From NCBI RefSeq assembly GCF_002009175.1, contig NZ_CP018047.1, positions 5,208,001 to 5,272,000 on the forward strand: a stretch of 64,000 nt of DNA, written 5' to 3'. The DNA comes from Streptomyces niveus. Its GTDB lineage: Bacteria > Actinomycetota > Actinomycetes > Streptomycetales > Streptomycetaceae. A program made the position numbers and the translations under genes. Shown piece by piece: positions 25,988 through 34,427 of this stretch; the first letter of the stretch is position 1; every line of letters begins with the position of its first letter. The notes below the pieces were generated by a model, which was not told where the DNA came from, made no database searches, and worked only from the letters and a program-made list of their open reading frames with translations.

Positions 25988-26518
25988 ATGGCCCTCGGCA
26001 AGGACTACTCCACCCAGCAGTGCTCGATCGCCCGCGCGCTGGAGGTCGTCGGCGAGCGCTGGACACTGCTCGTCGTACGCGACGCCTTCTACGGAGTACG
26101 CCGCTACAACGACTTCCTCACCCACCTCGGCGTCCCCCGGGCCGTCCTCGCCACCCGCCTCAAGAGCCTGGAGGGAGCCGGCGTCCTGGAGAGGCGGCGC
26201 TACCAGCAGTCGCCGCCGCGCGACGAGTACGTCCTCACCGAGCGCGGCCTCGCGCTGTGGCCCGTGCTGCGCTCCCTCGGCCTCTGGGGCCGCGAACACA
26301 TCGAGGGCGTCCTCCCGATGCGGGTGTTCACGCACGCCGCCTGCGGGACCGAGCTGGGCTCCTACGGAGAGTGCCCGGCCTGCGGCACGGCCGTACCCCC
26401 GCACGACGTGGAGATGCTGCCGGGGCGCGGACTCGATCCGGACCCGGACAATCCGGTGAGCCGGGCACTGCTCGCGCCCCGACGCCTGCTTCTGCCTGTC
26501 GAAACGGATCGTGTATAA
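25988..26518 (+). CDS. HxlR-family transcriptional regulator
   Basis: A 176-aa regulator. The N-terminal Cys of QQCSIARALEVVGERWTLLVVRDAFYGVRRYNDFL, the winged helix (GVPRAVLATRLKSLEGAGVLERRRY) and DEYVLTERG are HxlR hallmarks. Beyond ~110 residues it has an extra C-terminal domain with CGTELGSYGECPACG, a possible zinc ribbon found in the longer HxlR subgroup. The Cys12 position suggests redox or electrophile sensing. The start at 25988 has AAGGTG upstream. Divergent from the MFS pump, which it probably controls. Confidence 0.88.
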   Translation: MALGKDYSTQQCSIARALEVVGERWTLLVVRDAFYGVRRYNDFLTHLGVPRAVLATRLKSLEGAGVLERRRYQQSPPRDEYVLTERGLALWPVLRSLGLWGREHIEGVLPMRVFTHAACGTELGSYGECPACGTAVPPHDVEMLPGRGLDPDPDNPVSRALLAPRRLLLPVETDRV

Positions 26519-26581
26519 CGGCTGGAGGACCCCGAAGCCCCGAGAAGACCGTCGGCACGACAGCGAGGAAGGGAACAGGCC

Positions 26582-26911
26582 ATGATCCGACGCGCCCTAC
26601 GACGCGCCGCCCGGCTGCCCCGCCCCGCCGCACCGCTGTTCTTCCTGCTCTTCGGCCTCGCCCAGATCTTCGTCGACGCCGGCAGCCTCTCCGCCGCCGT
26701 CGCACTCGCCGCCACCGCCGCGGCCTCCACCGCGTTCGCCGCCTCCGCCGTCATCTCGGCCCGGTGCGCGCCCGCCGTGCCGCCCACCCGGGTCCGTACG
26801 GCGATCCGCGACCGTGAGCAACGAACGGCGTTCCTGCCGCAGCGAGATCCCGACGCGCGAGGCCGCACCAGGCCCCGAGCGCCCGGTCGTCCCCTCCTGA
26901 CGACCGCGTAG
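26582..26911 (+). CDS. small membrane protein (DUF6412-like)
   Basis: A 109-aa protein with two adjacent hydrophobic segments (about 18-36 and 38-62) and an Arg/Pro-rich cytoplasmic tail. It matches what I recall of DUF6412, small membrane proteins commonly encoded just before the extra YidC/Oxa1 copy in Streptomyces. GAGGAAGGGA precedes the ATG. The yidC-like gene starts 118 bp downstream. It may assist the insertase, but there is no direct evidence. Confidence 0.65.
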   Translation: MIRRALRRAARLPRPAAPLFFLLFGLAQIFVDAGSLSAAVALAATAAASTAFAASAVISARCAPAVPPTRVRTAIRDREQRTAFLPQRDPDARGRTRPRAPGRPLLTTA

Positions 26912-27029
26912 GGCCTTCGCCGACCCACCCCTGAGCGATCGACCCACGCGGGTCGTCATGCCGAACCGCGCCGCACCACCCGCGCCGCGCCTTCCTTCCG
27001 GCACGACGAGACCCTCGGAGGGCTCACCC

Positions 27030-27791
27030 ATGTCCGTCTTCATGTCCGGCTTCGCCTCCCTGGTCGGGCACCTCGCCGACCTGCTCCAGCCCCTCTTCCA
27101 GGGCGGGGCGACCGCCGCGGCGATCATCCTGTTCACCGCCTGTGTACGGCTCGCGGTCCACCCGCTCTCCCGCGCGGCGGCCCGTGGCCAGAAGGCCCGC
27201 ACCAAGCTCTCGCCGCAGATCGCCGCCCTGCGCAAGAAGCACTCCAAGAACCCCGAACGCCTCCAGAAGGCGATCATGGAGCTGCACAAGAAGGAGCAGG
27301 TCTCCCCGCTCGCGGGCTGCCTGCCCAGCCTGCTCCAGATCCCCGCGTTCTTCCTGATGTACCACCTCTTCTCCAGCCGGGAGATCGGCGGAAAGCCGAA
27401 CGAACTGCTCGGCCACTCCCTCGGCGCCGCGCCGCTCGGCGACCGCTGGAAGGACGCGCTCGCCGACGGCGGGATCTTCGGGGGAGCGGGTCTGGTGTAC
27501 GTCGCGCTGTTCGTGATCGTCGTGGCCGTCGCCACCTTCAACTACCGGCGTACGAAGAGCCAGATGGCCGCCATGCCGATGCCGACGGCAGGGGCGGACG
27601 GGCAGCAGATGCCCGGGATGGGGGCCATGACCAAGCTGATGCCGCTGCTGTCCTTCGCGACGCTCCTGACGGTGGGCGTGGTGCCGCTGGCTGCCGCGCT
27701 GTACGTCGTGACGAGCACCACCTGGACCGCCGTCGAACGGGCCTTCCTGTACCGGGACGTACCGGCGGGGGCGCTGGCCACCGCGGCGTAA
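27030..27791 (+). CDS. YidC/Oxa1-family membrane protein insertase
   Basis: A 253-aa membrane protein. TM segments lie near residues 10-45, ~100-120 (GCLPSLLQIPAFFLMYHLFSS, the YidC family signature), ~155-175 and ~210-230. The conserved Arg in TACVRLAVHPLSR (about residue 39) is the hydrophilic-groove Arg that engages substrates. Length fits the Gram-positive/actinobacterial accessory insertase, shorter than the main YidC encoded near the origin. Start ATG at 27030 has GGAGGG 7 nt upstream. Inserts membrane proteins independently of or together with Sec. Confidence 0.85.
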   Translation: MSVFMSGFASLVGHLADLLQPLFQGGATAAAIILFTACVRLAVHPLSRAAARGQKARTKLSPQIAALRKKHSKNPERLQKAIMELHKKEQVSPLAGCLPSLLQIPAFFLMYHLFSSREIGGKPNELLGHSLGAAPLGDRWKDALADGGIFGGAGLVYVALFVIVVAVATFNYRRTKSQMAAMPMPTAGADGQQMPGMGAMTKLMPLLSFATLLTVGVVPLAAALYVVTSTTWTAVERAFLYRDVPAGALATAA

Positions 27792-27820
27792 CGGAGGCGT
27801 GGACCGGCGGCCACCCCGAG

Positions 27821-27886
27821 GAGGCGCGGTGGTCGCCGTGACGAGGCACGGTGGTTGCCGTGGCGAGGCCCGGTGGCTGTCCCGAC
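27821..27886. repeat. Three imperfect 22-bp tandem repeats
   Basis: Units at 27821-27842, 27843-27864 and 27865-27886 each begin GAGGC and share CGGTGG at the same offset. They lie between the insertase and the FAH-family gene. No function is known; they could be protein-binding iterons or slippage products. The rest of 27792-28065 holds only the GGAGAAC ribosome binding site of the next gene. Confidence 0.6.
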
Positions 27887-28065
27887 ACGGCGCGACGGCC
27901 GCCGCGGCGAGGCGGTCGCGGCGGCCGTCGCGGTCCAGGGTGTGAACGGGGTCTTGCGGAGTGATCGGATGTCTTGGAGGATCGGCCGATCCGCCGATGG
28001 CCGCGACCCGTCGGCGGGCCCCCGCTCGACCAGGTCGATCCGCTCGACCAGAGGGAGAACAGACC

Positions 28066-28923
28066 ATGAAGCTGCTGCGTGTCGGTACGGCGGGCGCGGA
28101 GCGCCCCGCACTGCTCGACCAGGACGGAACCCTCAGGGACCTGTCCGGACTGGTCACGGACATCGACGGCGCACTGCTCGCCGACGAGGCCGCGCTCGAC
28201 CGGATCCGGACCGCCGCCGCGTCCGGCGAGCTGCCCGTCGTCGACCCGGCCGGACTGCGCACCGGACCGCCGGTCGGCCGGATCGGCAAGATCGTGTGCA
28301 TCGGGCTGAACTACCACGACCACGCGCGCGAGACGGGCGCGGACATCCCGACCGAGCCGATCATCTTCTTCAAGGCGCCGGACACCGTCGTCGGCCCGGA
28401 CGACACCGTCCTCGTACCGCGCAAGAGCGTCAAGACGGACTGGGAGGTGGAGCTGGCCGTCGTCATCGGCCGCACCGCCCGCTATCTGGACTCCGCGGAG
28501 GAGGCCCTGACGCATGTCGCGGGCTACGCCGTCTCCCACGACGTCTCCGAGCGCGAGTTCCAGATCGAGCGCGGCGGCCAGTGGGACAAGGGCAAGAACT
28601 GCGAGACGTTCAACCCGCTGGGCCCCTGGCTCGTGACCGCCGACGAGGTGCCCGACCCGCAGGCGCTGTCGCTCAGGCTGTCCGTCAACGGGGAGCCGAA
28701 GCAGAACGGCACGACGGCCGAGCAGATCTTCCCGGTGGCCGAAGTGGTGCGCTACGTCAGCCAGTTCATGACGCTCTACCCCGGTGACGTCATCAACACC
28801 GGTACGCCGGCGGGCGTCGCGCTCGGGCAGCCGGAGCCGAAGCCGTATCTGCGAGCCGGGGACGTCGTCGAGCTGGAGATCGAGGGGCTGGGGCGCCAGC
28901 GCCAGGAACTCAAGGACGCTTAA
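28066..28923 (+). CDS. fumarylacetoacetate hydrolase family protein
   Basis: A 285-aa enzyme of the FAH superfamily (2-keto-acid hydratases, acylpyruvases). The C-terminal domain has GLNYHDHARETG, EPIIFFKAPDTVVGP, the metal-binding TDWEVELAVVIG and the end motif GDVINTGTPAGVALG. These proteins hydrolyse C-C bonds of 1,3-diketo acids or hydrate 2-oxo acids using Mg2+. The exact substrate cannot be read. GGAGAAC lies 6 nt before the ATG. A DsbA-like gene follows after 50 bp in the same direction, so co-transcription is possible. Confidence 0.88.
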   Translation: MKLLRVGTAGAERPALLDQDGTLRDLSGLVTDIDGALLADEAALDRIRTAAASGELPVVDPAGLRTGPPVGRIGKIVCIGLNYHDHARETGADIPTEPIIFFKAPDTVVGPDDTVLVPRKSVKTDWEVELAVVIGRTARYLDSAEEALTHVAGYAVSHDVSEREFQIERGGQWDKGKNCETFNPLGPWLVTADEVPDPQALSLRLSVNGEPKQNGTTAEQIFPVAEVVRYVSQFMTLYPGDVINTGTPAGVALGQPEPKPYLRAGDVVELEIEGLGRQRQELKDA

Positions 28924-28973
28924 CCGGGCGGGACTTGGGCGGGGTCGGGTCGGATCGACGAGAGGGAGCACCG

Positions 28974-29567
28974 ATGGTCACGGAGCGGCTCACCGTCGAC
29001 TTCTGGTTCGACCCCGCCTGCCCGCTCAGCCGGGTCACCGCGACGTGGATCACCGCCGTCGCCGAACAGCGCCCGGTCGACATCCGCTGGCGCGTGATGA
29101 GCCTTTCGGTGGTGAACGAGGGCAGGGACGTCGACCCCGAGGGCGACGAGGAGGGCTACCTCTGGATCCCCGCCCGCGTCTGCGCCGCGATCCAGACGGC
29201 GTACGGGCACACGGCGCTCGGGAGGTTCTACGAGGCGCTGTGGACCGCAGAGGACGGCGGGCGGCGTGAGTGGATCGGTGACCTCGCCGAGGCCCTGGGC
29301 GCCGCGGACCTGCCGGTCGCACTGGCCGGGGCGGGCCTGTCCACCGACCACGACGCGGCGCTCAGGGCCTCGCACGGCGAAGCGATGAGCCTCGTCGTCG
29401 GAGAGGTGGGTACGCCGATCCTCGCCGTCACCCACCCCTCCGGCTCCCGGCACGCGTTCTTCGGCCCGGTCGTCACAGAGACGCCGGGCCCCGAGGACGC
29501 GCTGCGTCTGTGGGACGGCACGCTCCTCGTCGCGAGCGTGCCGGGCTTCCGCGAGATCAAGCGCTGA
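28974..29567 (+). CDS. DsbA-like oxidoreductase (Rv2466c/mycothiol-dependent type)
   Basis: A 197-aa thioredoxin-fold protein of the DsbA family. VDFWFDPACPLSRVTATWI is the active-site region of the Rv2466c-type mycothiol-dependent reductases, where CPWC or CPWx is usual; here it is CPLS with a single Cys15, consistent with monothiol chemistry. VGTPILAV contains the conserved cis-Pro. No signal peptide, so cytoplasmic. GAGAGGGAG precedes the ATG at 28974. Physiological substrate unknown. Confidence 0.8.
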   Translation: MVTERLTVDFWFDPACPLSRVTATWITAVAEQRPVDIRWRVMSLSVVNEGRDVDPEGDEEGYLWIPARVCAAIQTAYGHTALGRFYEALWTAEDGGRREWIGDLAEALGAADLPVALAGAGLSTDHDAALRASHGEAMSLVVGEVGTPILAVTHPSGSRHAFFGPVVTETPGPEDALRLWDGTLLVASVPGFREIKR

Positions 29568-29600
29568 ACGGGCCTTGCAGGAGCAGAGATTGGCGGTACG

Positions 29601-30092
29601 TCAGTTCCCGGACGCGGCCAGCGTCCGCTCCAGGGCCGCCACCACCAGCGCGTGGTCCTCCTCCTGAGGGAGCCCCGAGACCGTCACCGTGCCGACAACT
29701 CCCGCTCCCCGCACCGTGATCGGGAACGAGCCGCCGTGGGCCGCGTACCGGTCCGGGTCCAGGCGTGAGGAGTCCTCGAACGTGGTGCCCTTGGCGCGGA
29801 AGCGCGAACCGACCAGGAACGAACTCTCGCTGTACCGCTCGACCACCCGCCGCTTGCGGTCGATCCAGGCGTCGTTGTCCGCCGACGAGCCCGGCAGCGC
29901 GCAGTGGAACAGCTGCTGAGCGCCCCGGCGGATGTCGATCGCGACCGGCGCCTCGCGCTCACGCGACAGCTCCACCAGCAGACTGCCGAGTGCCCACGCG
30001 TCGTCGTACGTGAAGTGCGGCAGGACCAACCGGGCCTCCTGCGCCTCCAGTTCGGCCACCGTCGGGAAGGGCCGGTCCTGGGCCGCCGTCAT
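29601..30092 (-). CDS. UPF0303 / heme-degrading-domain protein
   Basis: A 163-aa protein of the UPF0303 family (DUF336-like, sometimes labelled heme-degrading domain). VAIDIRRGAQQLFHCALPGSSADND, WIDRKRRVVERYSESSFLVG and YAAHGGSFPITVRGAGVVGTVTVSGLPQEEDH are the family blocks. Biochemical role is not settled. Its ATG (30090-30092) overlaps the stop of the upstream oxidoreductase (ATGA), so they form one operon, a pairing that suggests a shared sugar or cofactor pathway. Confidence 0.85.
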   Translation of the reverse strand: MTAAQDRPFPTVAELEAQEARLVLPHFTYDDAWALGSLLVELSREREAPVAIDIRRGAQQLFHCALPGSSADNDAWIDRKRRVVERYSESSFLVGSRFRAKGTTFEDSSRLDPDRYAAHGGSFPITVRGAGVVGTVTVSGLPQEEDHALVVAALERTLAASGN

Positions 30093-31189
30093 GACGAGGC
30101 CCCGATCGTGACCGCGACACCCTCGCGGGCGGAGCGGCGCGCCGCCTCCAGGACGTCGAGCGCCGCGGCTGCCTCGTGGGCGGTCACCGGCGGCGGCGTA
30201 CCGTCGCGCAGTGCCCGTGCGACCCCTGCGTAGAAGGCCGGGTAGTCGCCGGGCGTGCTCTCCACCGGGTGGCCGCCACCCGTCGCCGGGGACTCGCCGG
30301 CGCCGATACGGCCCCACAGCGACTCGGGCTCCACGCCCCAGTTCCCCGCGGACTCCGGGGTGTTGGGGCGCCTGCCGTCGCGCAGGTCGGCCTCCTGCGG
30401 GTCGAGGCCGTACTTCACATAGCCCGCCTCCGAGCCCAGCACCCGGAAGCGCGGGCCGAGTTGGGCGGTGGTGGCGCTGACGTAGAGGTGCGAGCGCACA
30501 CCGCTCGTGTGCGTGATCGCGATGAACGTGTCGTCGTCGGCCGCGGCACCGGGCCTGCGTACGTCGGACTCCGCGTACACGAGCGCCGCCGGACCGAACA
30601 GCACCAGCGCCTGGTCCACGACATGGCTGCCCAGGTCGAACAGCAGCCCTCCGATCTCTTCCGGCACGCCCGACTCGCGCCAGCCGCCCTTGGTCTGGGG
30701 CCGCCACCGCTCGAAGCGCGATTCGAAGCGCTGTACGTCGCCCAGCTCGCCGCCCGCGACGAGGCGGGCGAGAGTGAGGAAGTCGTTGTCCCAGCGGCGG
30801 TTCTGGAAGACGGAGAGCAGCAGGCCCCGCTCCTCGGCGAGAGCGGCGAGGGCGCGTGCCTCGGCGGCGGTGCCGGCGATCGGCTTGTCCACGACGACCG
30901 GCAGGCCCGCCTTCAGGGCGGCGGTCGCGATCGGGACGTGCGTCTTGTTCGGCGACGCGATCACGACCAGGTCCAGCTCGTCCGCACGCTCCCAGAGCTC
31001 GTCCGGCGACACCGCGAAGCGGACGTCGGGGAACTCGGCGCGTGCCTGCGCCTGACGCTCCGGGTTCGAGGTGACGACCGTGTCGAGGACCAGGTCCTCG
31101 GTCGCGGAGATCAGCGGGGCGTGGAAGACGGAGCCCGCGAGGCCGTAGCCCACGAGTGCGACGCGCTGAGGGGTGCCGGTGCCAGTCAT
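30089..31189 (-). CDS. Gfo/Idh/MocA-family oxidoreductase
   Basis: A 366-aa NAD(P)-dependent dehydrogenase. VALVGYGLAGSVFHAPL is the N-terminal Rossmann GxGxxG region, VIASPNKTHVPIATAALKAGLPVVVDKP holds the conserved Lys-Pro that positions the cofactor, and DLGSHVVDQALVLFG is the substrate-side motif. Sugars or inositol-type polyols are typical substrates. The ATG at 31189 is used (GGAA upstream). Coupled with the UPF0303 gene and divergent from a ROK regulator that likely controls it. Confidence 0.88.
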   Translation of the reverse strand: MTGTGTPQRVALVGYGLAGSVFHAPLISATEDLVLDTVVTSNPERQAQARAEFPDVRFAVSPDELWERADELDLVVIASPNKTHVPIATAALKAGLPVVVDKPIAGTAAEARALAALAEERGLLLSVFQNRRWDNDFLTLARLVAGGELGDVQRFESRFERWRPQTKGGWRESGVPEEIGGLLFDLGSHVVDQALVLFGPAALVYAESDVRRPGAAADDDTFIAITHTSGVRSHLYVSATTAQLGPRFRVLGSEAGYVKYGLDPQEADLRDGRRPNTPESAGNWGVEPESLWGRIGAGESPATGGGHPVESTPGDYPAFYAGVARALRDGTPPPVTAHEAAAALDVLEAARRSAREGVAVTIGASS

Positions 31190-31202
31190 GCGTTCCACTT
31201 AA

Positions 31203-31215
31203 GCAACGGTGTTGC
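31203..31215. promoter_or_regulatory. Palindrome GCAAC-N3-GTTGC, candidate ROK operator
   Basis: GCAACGGTGTTGC lies 14 bp upstream of the oxidoreductase start and inside the divergent promoter region shared with the ROK gene. Its position overlaps where the oxidoreductase promoter should be. Operator function is inferred only from symmetry and context. Confidence 0.45.
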
Positions 31216-31351
31216 CATAGTGCAAGCGCCGGGAACAATGACACCGTGGGCAACAGTGGTGACAGTGGTGACACCGGAGACGGCGACGGCGGACAGGGGG
31301 GGCGCGCGGGTGGAGGCGGAGCCGGAGGAGTGTGTGGAGGCAGGGGCGTGT

Positions 31352-32542
31352 ATGGACGCGGTGGCGGGTGTGCCGGCGGGTATTCGTACCGGCGTGAACC
31401 CGAGCCCGCACACAGGTGCGAATCTGCCGTCGCTGCGCAGCCACAACTCCGCGCTGGTGCTCGACCTGCTCCGTACGGCGGGGGAGGGCGGCATCAGCCG
31501 CCTGGAACTCGCCGAGTCCACCGGGCTCACGCCCCAGGCGGTCAGCAAGATCACGGCCAGGCTGCGTACGGAGGGACTGGCGGCCGGCGCCGGCCAACGG
31601 GCGTCCACCGGCGGCAAACCCAGGACCGTGCTGTGTCTGGTCCCCTCTGCCGCGTACGCCGTGGGCCTGCATCTGGACCGTGACGAGCTGACGGCCGTCG
31701 TGGTCGACCTGGCGGGCACGCCGGTCGCGGTCCGTACGGCGCCGTTCGACCTGGGGGCCGGGGCAGCCGAGGTCGTCGAGACCGCGGCGGGGCAGGTGGA
31801 GTCGGTACGGGCGGAGGCGGAGCGACTCGCGGAGACCCCCGGCGCGGCGAGTCCGGAGCGGCTGCTGGGTGTCGGTGTCGCCCTGCCGGGCCCGCTCGAC
31901 CACGCGACCGGAGTGCTCGGGCGCGTCACCGGCTTCCCCCGGTGGGACGGCTTCCCGCTGCGTGAGGCGCTGGCCGACCGCCTCGGCCTTCCCGTGGTCC
32001 TGGACAAGGACACCAACGCCGCCGCGCTCGGGCTCGCGCTGCGGGGGCCGGGCGACTCGTTCGCGTATCTCCACCTCGGTACGGGCCTGGGCGCGGGCCT
32101 CGTACTGGGCGGCGCCCTCTACCGGGGCGACCGCACGGGCGCGGGCGAGTTCGGGCACCAGGTGATCCAGCTCGACGGGCCGCCGTGCGACTGCGGGAAC
32201 CGTGGCTGCATCGAGGCGCTGTGCATGGCGGCGGTCGCGCGGGGCGACTTGGCGGAGGCGGCGCGGGTGCTCGGTGTCGGGGCGGCGAATCTCGTCGGGC
32301 TGCTGGACATCGACCGGGTGCTGCTGGGTGGGCGCGCGGTCGCGGCGGCGGAGGAACGCTTCGTGTCGGGAGTCGGAGCGGTGCTGGAGGAGCGGGCGCG
32401 GGGGCCGGTGGTGCCGGTGATGATGGCTGACGGCGGGACGCATCCCGTTGCCGAGGGGGCGGCGCAGCTGGTGCTGGCGCCGGTGTTCGGTCACGCGAGG
32501 GTCTTTGGGCGGGGGCGGGGGCGGGTGTCGGTGGGGGGCTAG
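31352..32542 (+). CDS. ROK-family transcriptional regulator/sugar kinase-like protein
   Basis: A 396-aa protein. Residues ~30-85 form a winged HTH (SRLELAESTGLTPQAVSKITARL). The rest is the ROK fold, with VGVALPGPLDHATG, the catalytic-type DKDTNAAALG (Asp present), LGTGLGAGLVLGG, and the zinc motif CDCGNRGCIEAL with GEFGHQV before it. Such proteins sense sugars and repress sugar genes. The ATG at 31352 is chosen because GGAGG lies about 11 nt upstream and the sequence before it is low-complexity. Divergent from the oxidoreductase operon. Confidence 0.85.
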   Translation: MDAVAGVPAGIRTGVNPSPHTGANLPSLRSHNSALVLDLLRTAGEGGISRLELAESTGLTPQAVSKITARLRTEGLAAGAGQRASTGGKPRTVLCLVPSAAYAVGLHLDRDELTAVVVDLAGTPVAVRTAPFDLGAGAAEVVETAAGQVESVRAEAERLAETPGAASPERLLGVGVALPGPLDHATGVLGRVTGFPRWDGFPLREALADRLGLPVVLDKDTNAAALGLALRGPGDSFAYLHLGTGLGAGLVLGGALYRGDRTGAGEFGHQVIQLDGPPCDCGNRGCIEALCMAAVARGDLAEAARVLGVGAANLVGLLDIDRVLLGGRAVAAAEERFVSGVGAVLEERARGPVVPVMMADGGTHPVAEGAAQLVLAPVFGHARVFGRGRGRVSVGG

Positions 32543-32565
32543 GACTTGTACGGGCTCTCATGTCC

Positions 32566-32593
32566 GGAGCCGGAGCCGGAGCCGGAGCCGGAT
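32566..32593. repeat. Hexanucleotide tandem repeat (GGAGCC)n
   Basis: About four and a half units of GGAGCC lie just after the ROK gene. It is a simple-sequence tract with no evident function. Confidence 0.6.
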
Positions 32594-32725
32594 CGTGAGG
32601 GCAGACCTGCTGGAGCGGACGTTCCCAGGTCCCGCCACCGGCCACAACGCCGGCCGCTGACCGGCAGGAACGGCCGGTCAGCGACACCGCGGCCCAGGCC
32701 TGTCATCAGACGGGGCCCATACCTG

Positions 32726-34102
32726 TCATCGGACGGACCGTGCGGACCGATCCGGGGCGTCGGTCCTGGGCTCAGGGATCATGCGAAGCCGTGACGGTTG
32801 CGTGGTCATCTGGCCCACGGCCCTTACGGAACCCCTCATGGGCGCGGCCTTGAGTCTCCATCTCGACGCGATGAGAGCCGTGACGACCTTCGCCTCCGTC
32901 TCCGCGAAGGCGTCGCCGATACACCGTCTCTTGCCTGCCCCGAACGGGAGGAAGGCTTCCCTGGGGGGTTGCGGCCGGTCCGGGAGCCAGCGATCAGGAT
33001 CGAACCGGTCGGGGTCGGCGTACAGGCTCGGATCGCGGTGCACGGCGTACGGACTGAAAATGACGTCGGTTCCGGCCGGGAGCACGGTCTTGCCCAGCCG
33101 GACATCACGCAGCGCCTGCCGGGTGAGGAGCCACGGCGCGTACAGCCGCAGAGTCTCCTGGACAAGCCGCCCGGTGTAGGGGAGTTGGCCGAGATGGTCG
33201 GCGGTGAGTTCGCCGCCGGCGAGCACACTGTCGACCTCCTCGTGCAGGCGGCGCTCCAGGTCGCGGTTGCGGCCGAGTTCGTAGAACAGCCACGAGAGCA
33301 CCACGGCGGTGGTCTCGGAGCTGGCTGCGAGCAGCGCTGTCACCTCGGAGAGGATGTCGTTGCTGTCCAGGGCTCTGCCCGTATCGTCCTGAGTGTTCAT
33401 CAGCAGCGAGATGAGGTCCTGATACGAGTCGGGCCGCCTCTGGTGATCCTCGATGATCTCCGTGACCCCGCTCCGCAGCGCGGAACTCGCAGCCGCGATC
33501 TTCCGGTTTCCGCGTGTGGGCAAGGTCTCCAGCCCACGTATCGGCAGCAGGACTCTGAGCAGCGCGGCGCGGAAAACGGTGTCGACACTCTCCAGGATGA
33601 CCCGTGCGGGTTCGCGTGCCGGGACGTACGAGAACAGCGCCGACATGACCACGTTCTGAGTGATCAGCTGCATCTCGGTCTTCATGTCGAGTGTCGTGGC
33701 GGGGTCCCACGAGTCGATGGCCGGCGCGCTGGTGCTCACCATCTTCTCGACGTAGCTGCTGACCATCTGTCTATGGAAAGGCGGCTGCATCTGCCGCCTC
33801 CGTTCCAGATGCACCCGGCCCTCGGTGACAGGCAGGGCATCCCTGGTGAAAAGCTTCAGTCCCTCGAGAAGGAGGCCCTTGGAGAACGCGTCCGCCTGTC
33901 GGGTGAGCATCTCGTGTATCAGGGTGGGGTCGTTCACGACAGCCACGCTCTTGGGACCCAGCCGGATACGCACGATCGGACCGTAGGCGCGGATGTCCTG
34001 CATGAACTTCAGCCGGCTGCTGCTCCCTGCCATGGAGAGGCCGTGTCCGAGGAGCGGAAGGCGCCCTGGGACTACGGGCGGGATTCCGGGTGCGCTGTCC
34101 AA
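32726..34102 (-). CDS. cytochrome P450
   Basis: A 458-aa P450. It has the heme loop FLPFGAGKRRCIG (Cys ligand), ETLRLYAPWLLTR (ExxR in helix K), an I-helix segment AASSETTAVV, and PDRFDPDRWLPDRP. The Pro-rich start GIPPVVPGRLPLLGHGL resembles class I/eukaryote-like terpene-oxidising P450s such as pentalenene oxygenase. No ferredoxin, reductase or terpene synthase lies nearby, so the redox partner and substrate are encoded elsewhere. The TTG at 34102 is taken as start because AGGAAAGGA precedes it by about 7 nt; upstream sequence in frame is not coding-like. Confidence 0.85.
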   Translation of the reverse strand: MDSAPGIPPVVPGRLPLLGHGLSMAGSSSRLKFMQDIRAYGPIVRIRLGPKSVAVVNDPTLIHEMLTRQADAFSKGLLLEGLKLFTRDALPVTEGRVHLERRRQMQPPFHRQMVSSYVEKMVSTSAPAIDSWDPATTLDMKTEMQLITQNVVMSALFSYVPAREPARVILESVDTVFRAALLRVLLPIRGLETLPTRGNRKIAAASSALRSGVTEIIEDHQRRPDSYQDLISLLMNTQDDTGRALDSNDILSEVTALLAASSETTAVVLSWLFYELGRNRDLERRLHEEVDSVLAGGELTADHLGQLPYTGRLVQETLRLYAPWLLTRQALRDVRLGKTVLPAGTDVIFSPYAVHRDPSLYADPDRFDPDRWLPDRPQPPREAFLPFGAGKRRCIGDAFAETEAKVVTALIASRWRLKAAPMRGSVRAVGQMTTQPSRLRMIPEPRTDAPDRSARSVR

Positions 34103-34427
34103 AACCGGTCCTTTCCTGTGCGAGTCGCTGACTTGGTGGGCAGTACAGCTACAGGACTTCCCCTTTTGGCCCAGTTCCGCACGCCGGTCGGTGTCCCGAT
34201 TCCAGCTTCTTGAGGGCTGGGCGCCTACCGGGGACCGCCCGATGGTCGGTTCGTCCTGAATCGCCGGACGGGCTGGGGTGGCCGGGTGGGCTTGAACGGT
34301 GCGGGCCGGGGCGGGGCTGTTGGGGTGGGGTTGTGTGATTTTCGGGTCGGTGGTGGATGTGGCTGCGTGAGCCGGCCGCCGGCCCGTGGCAGCGTCGGGG
34401 GCGTCCCCCATGCGAAGGCACCCACCC
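34103..34427. other. 325-bp intergenic region between divergent P450 and surface-protein genes
   Basis: No gene seen. It should hold both promoters. At 34258-34274 there is a lone arm (GAATCGCCGGACGGGCT) of the repeat family found complete at 54735-54906, with one mismatch. Confidence 0.5.

Noticed and set aside
30176..31351. Upstream extension of the ROK gene frame
   Set aside because: It runs antisense through the oxidoreductase gene and lacks a ribosome binding site; the start at 31352 is supported.
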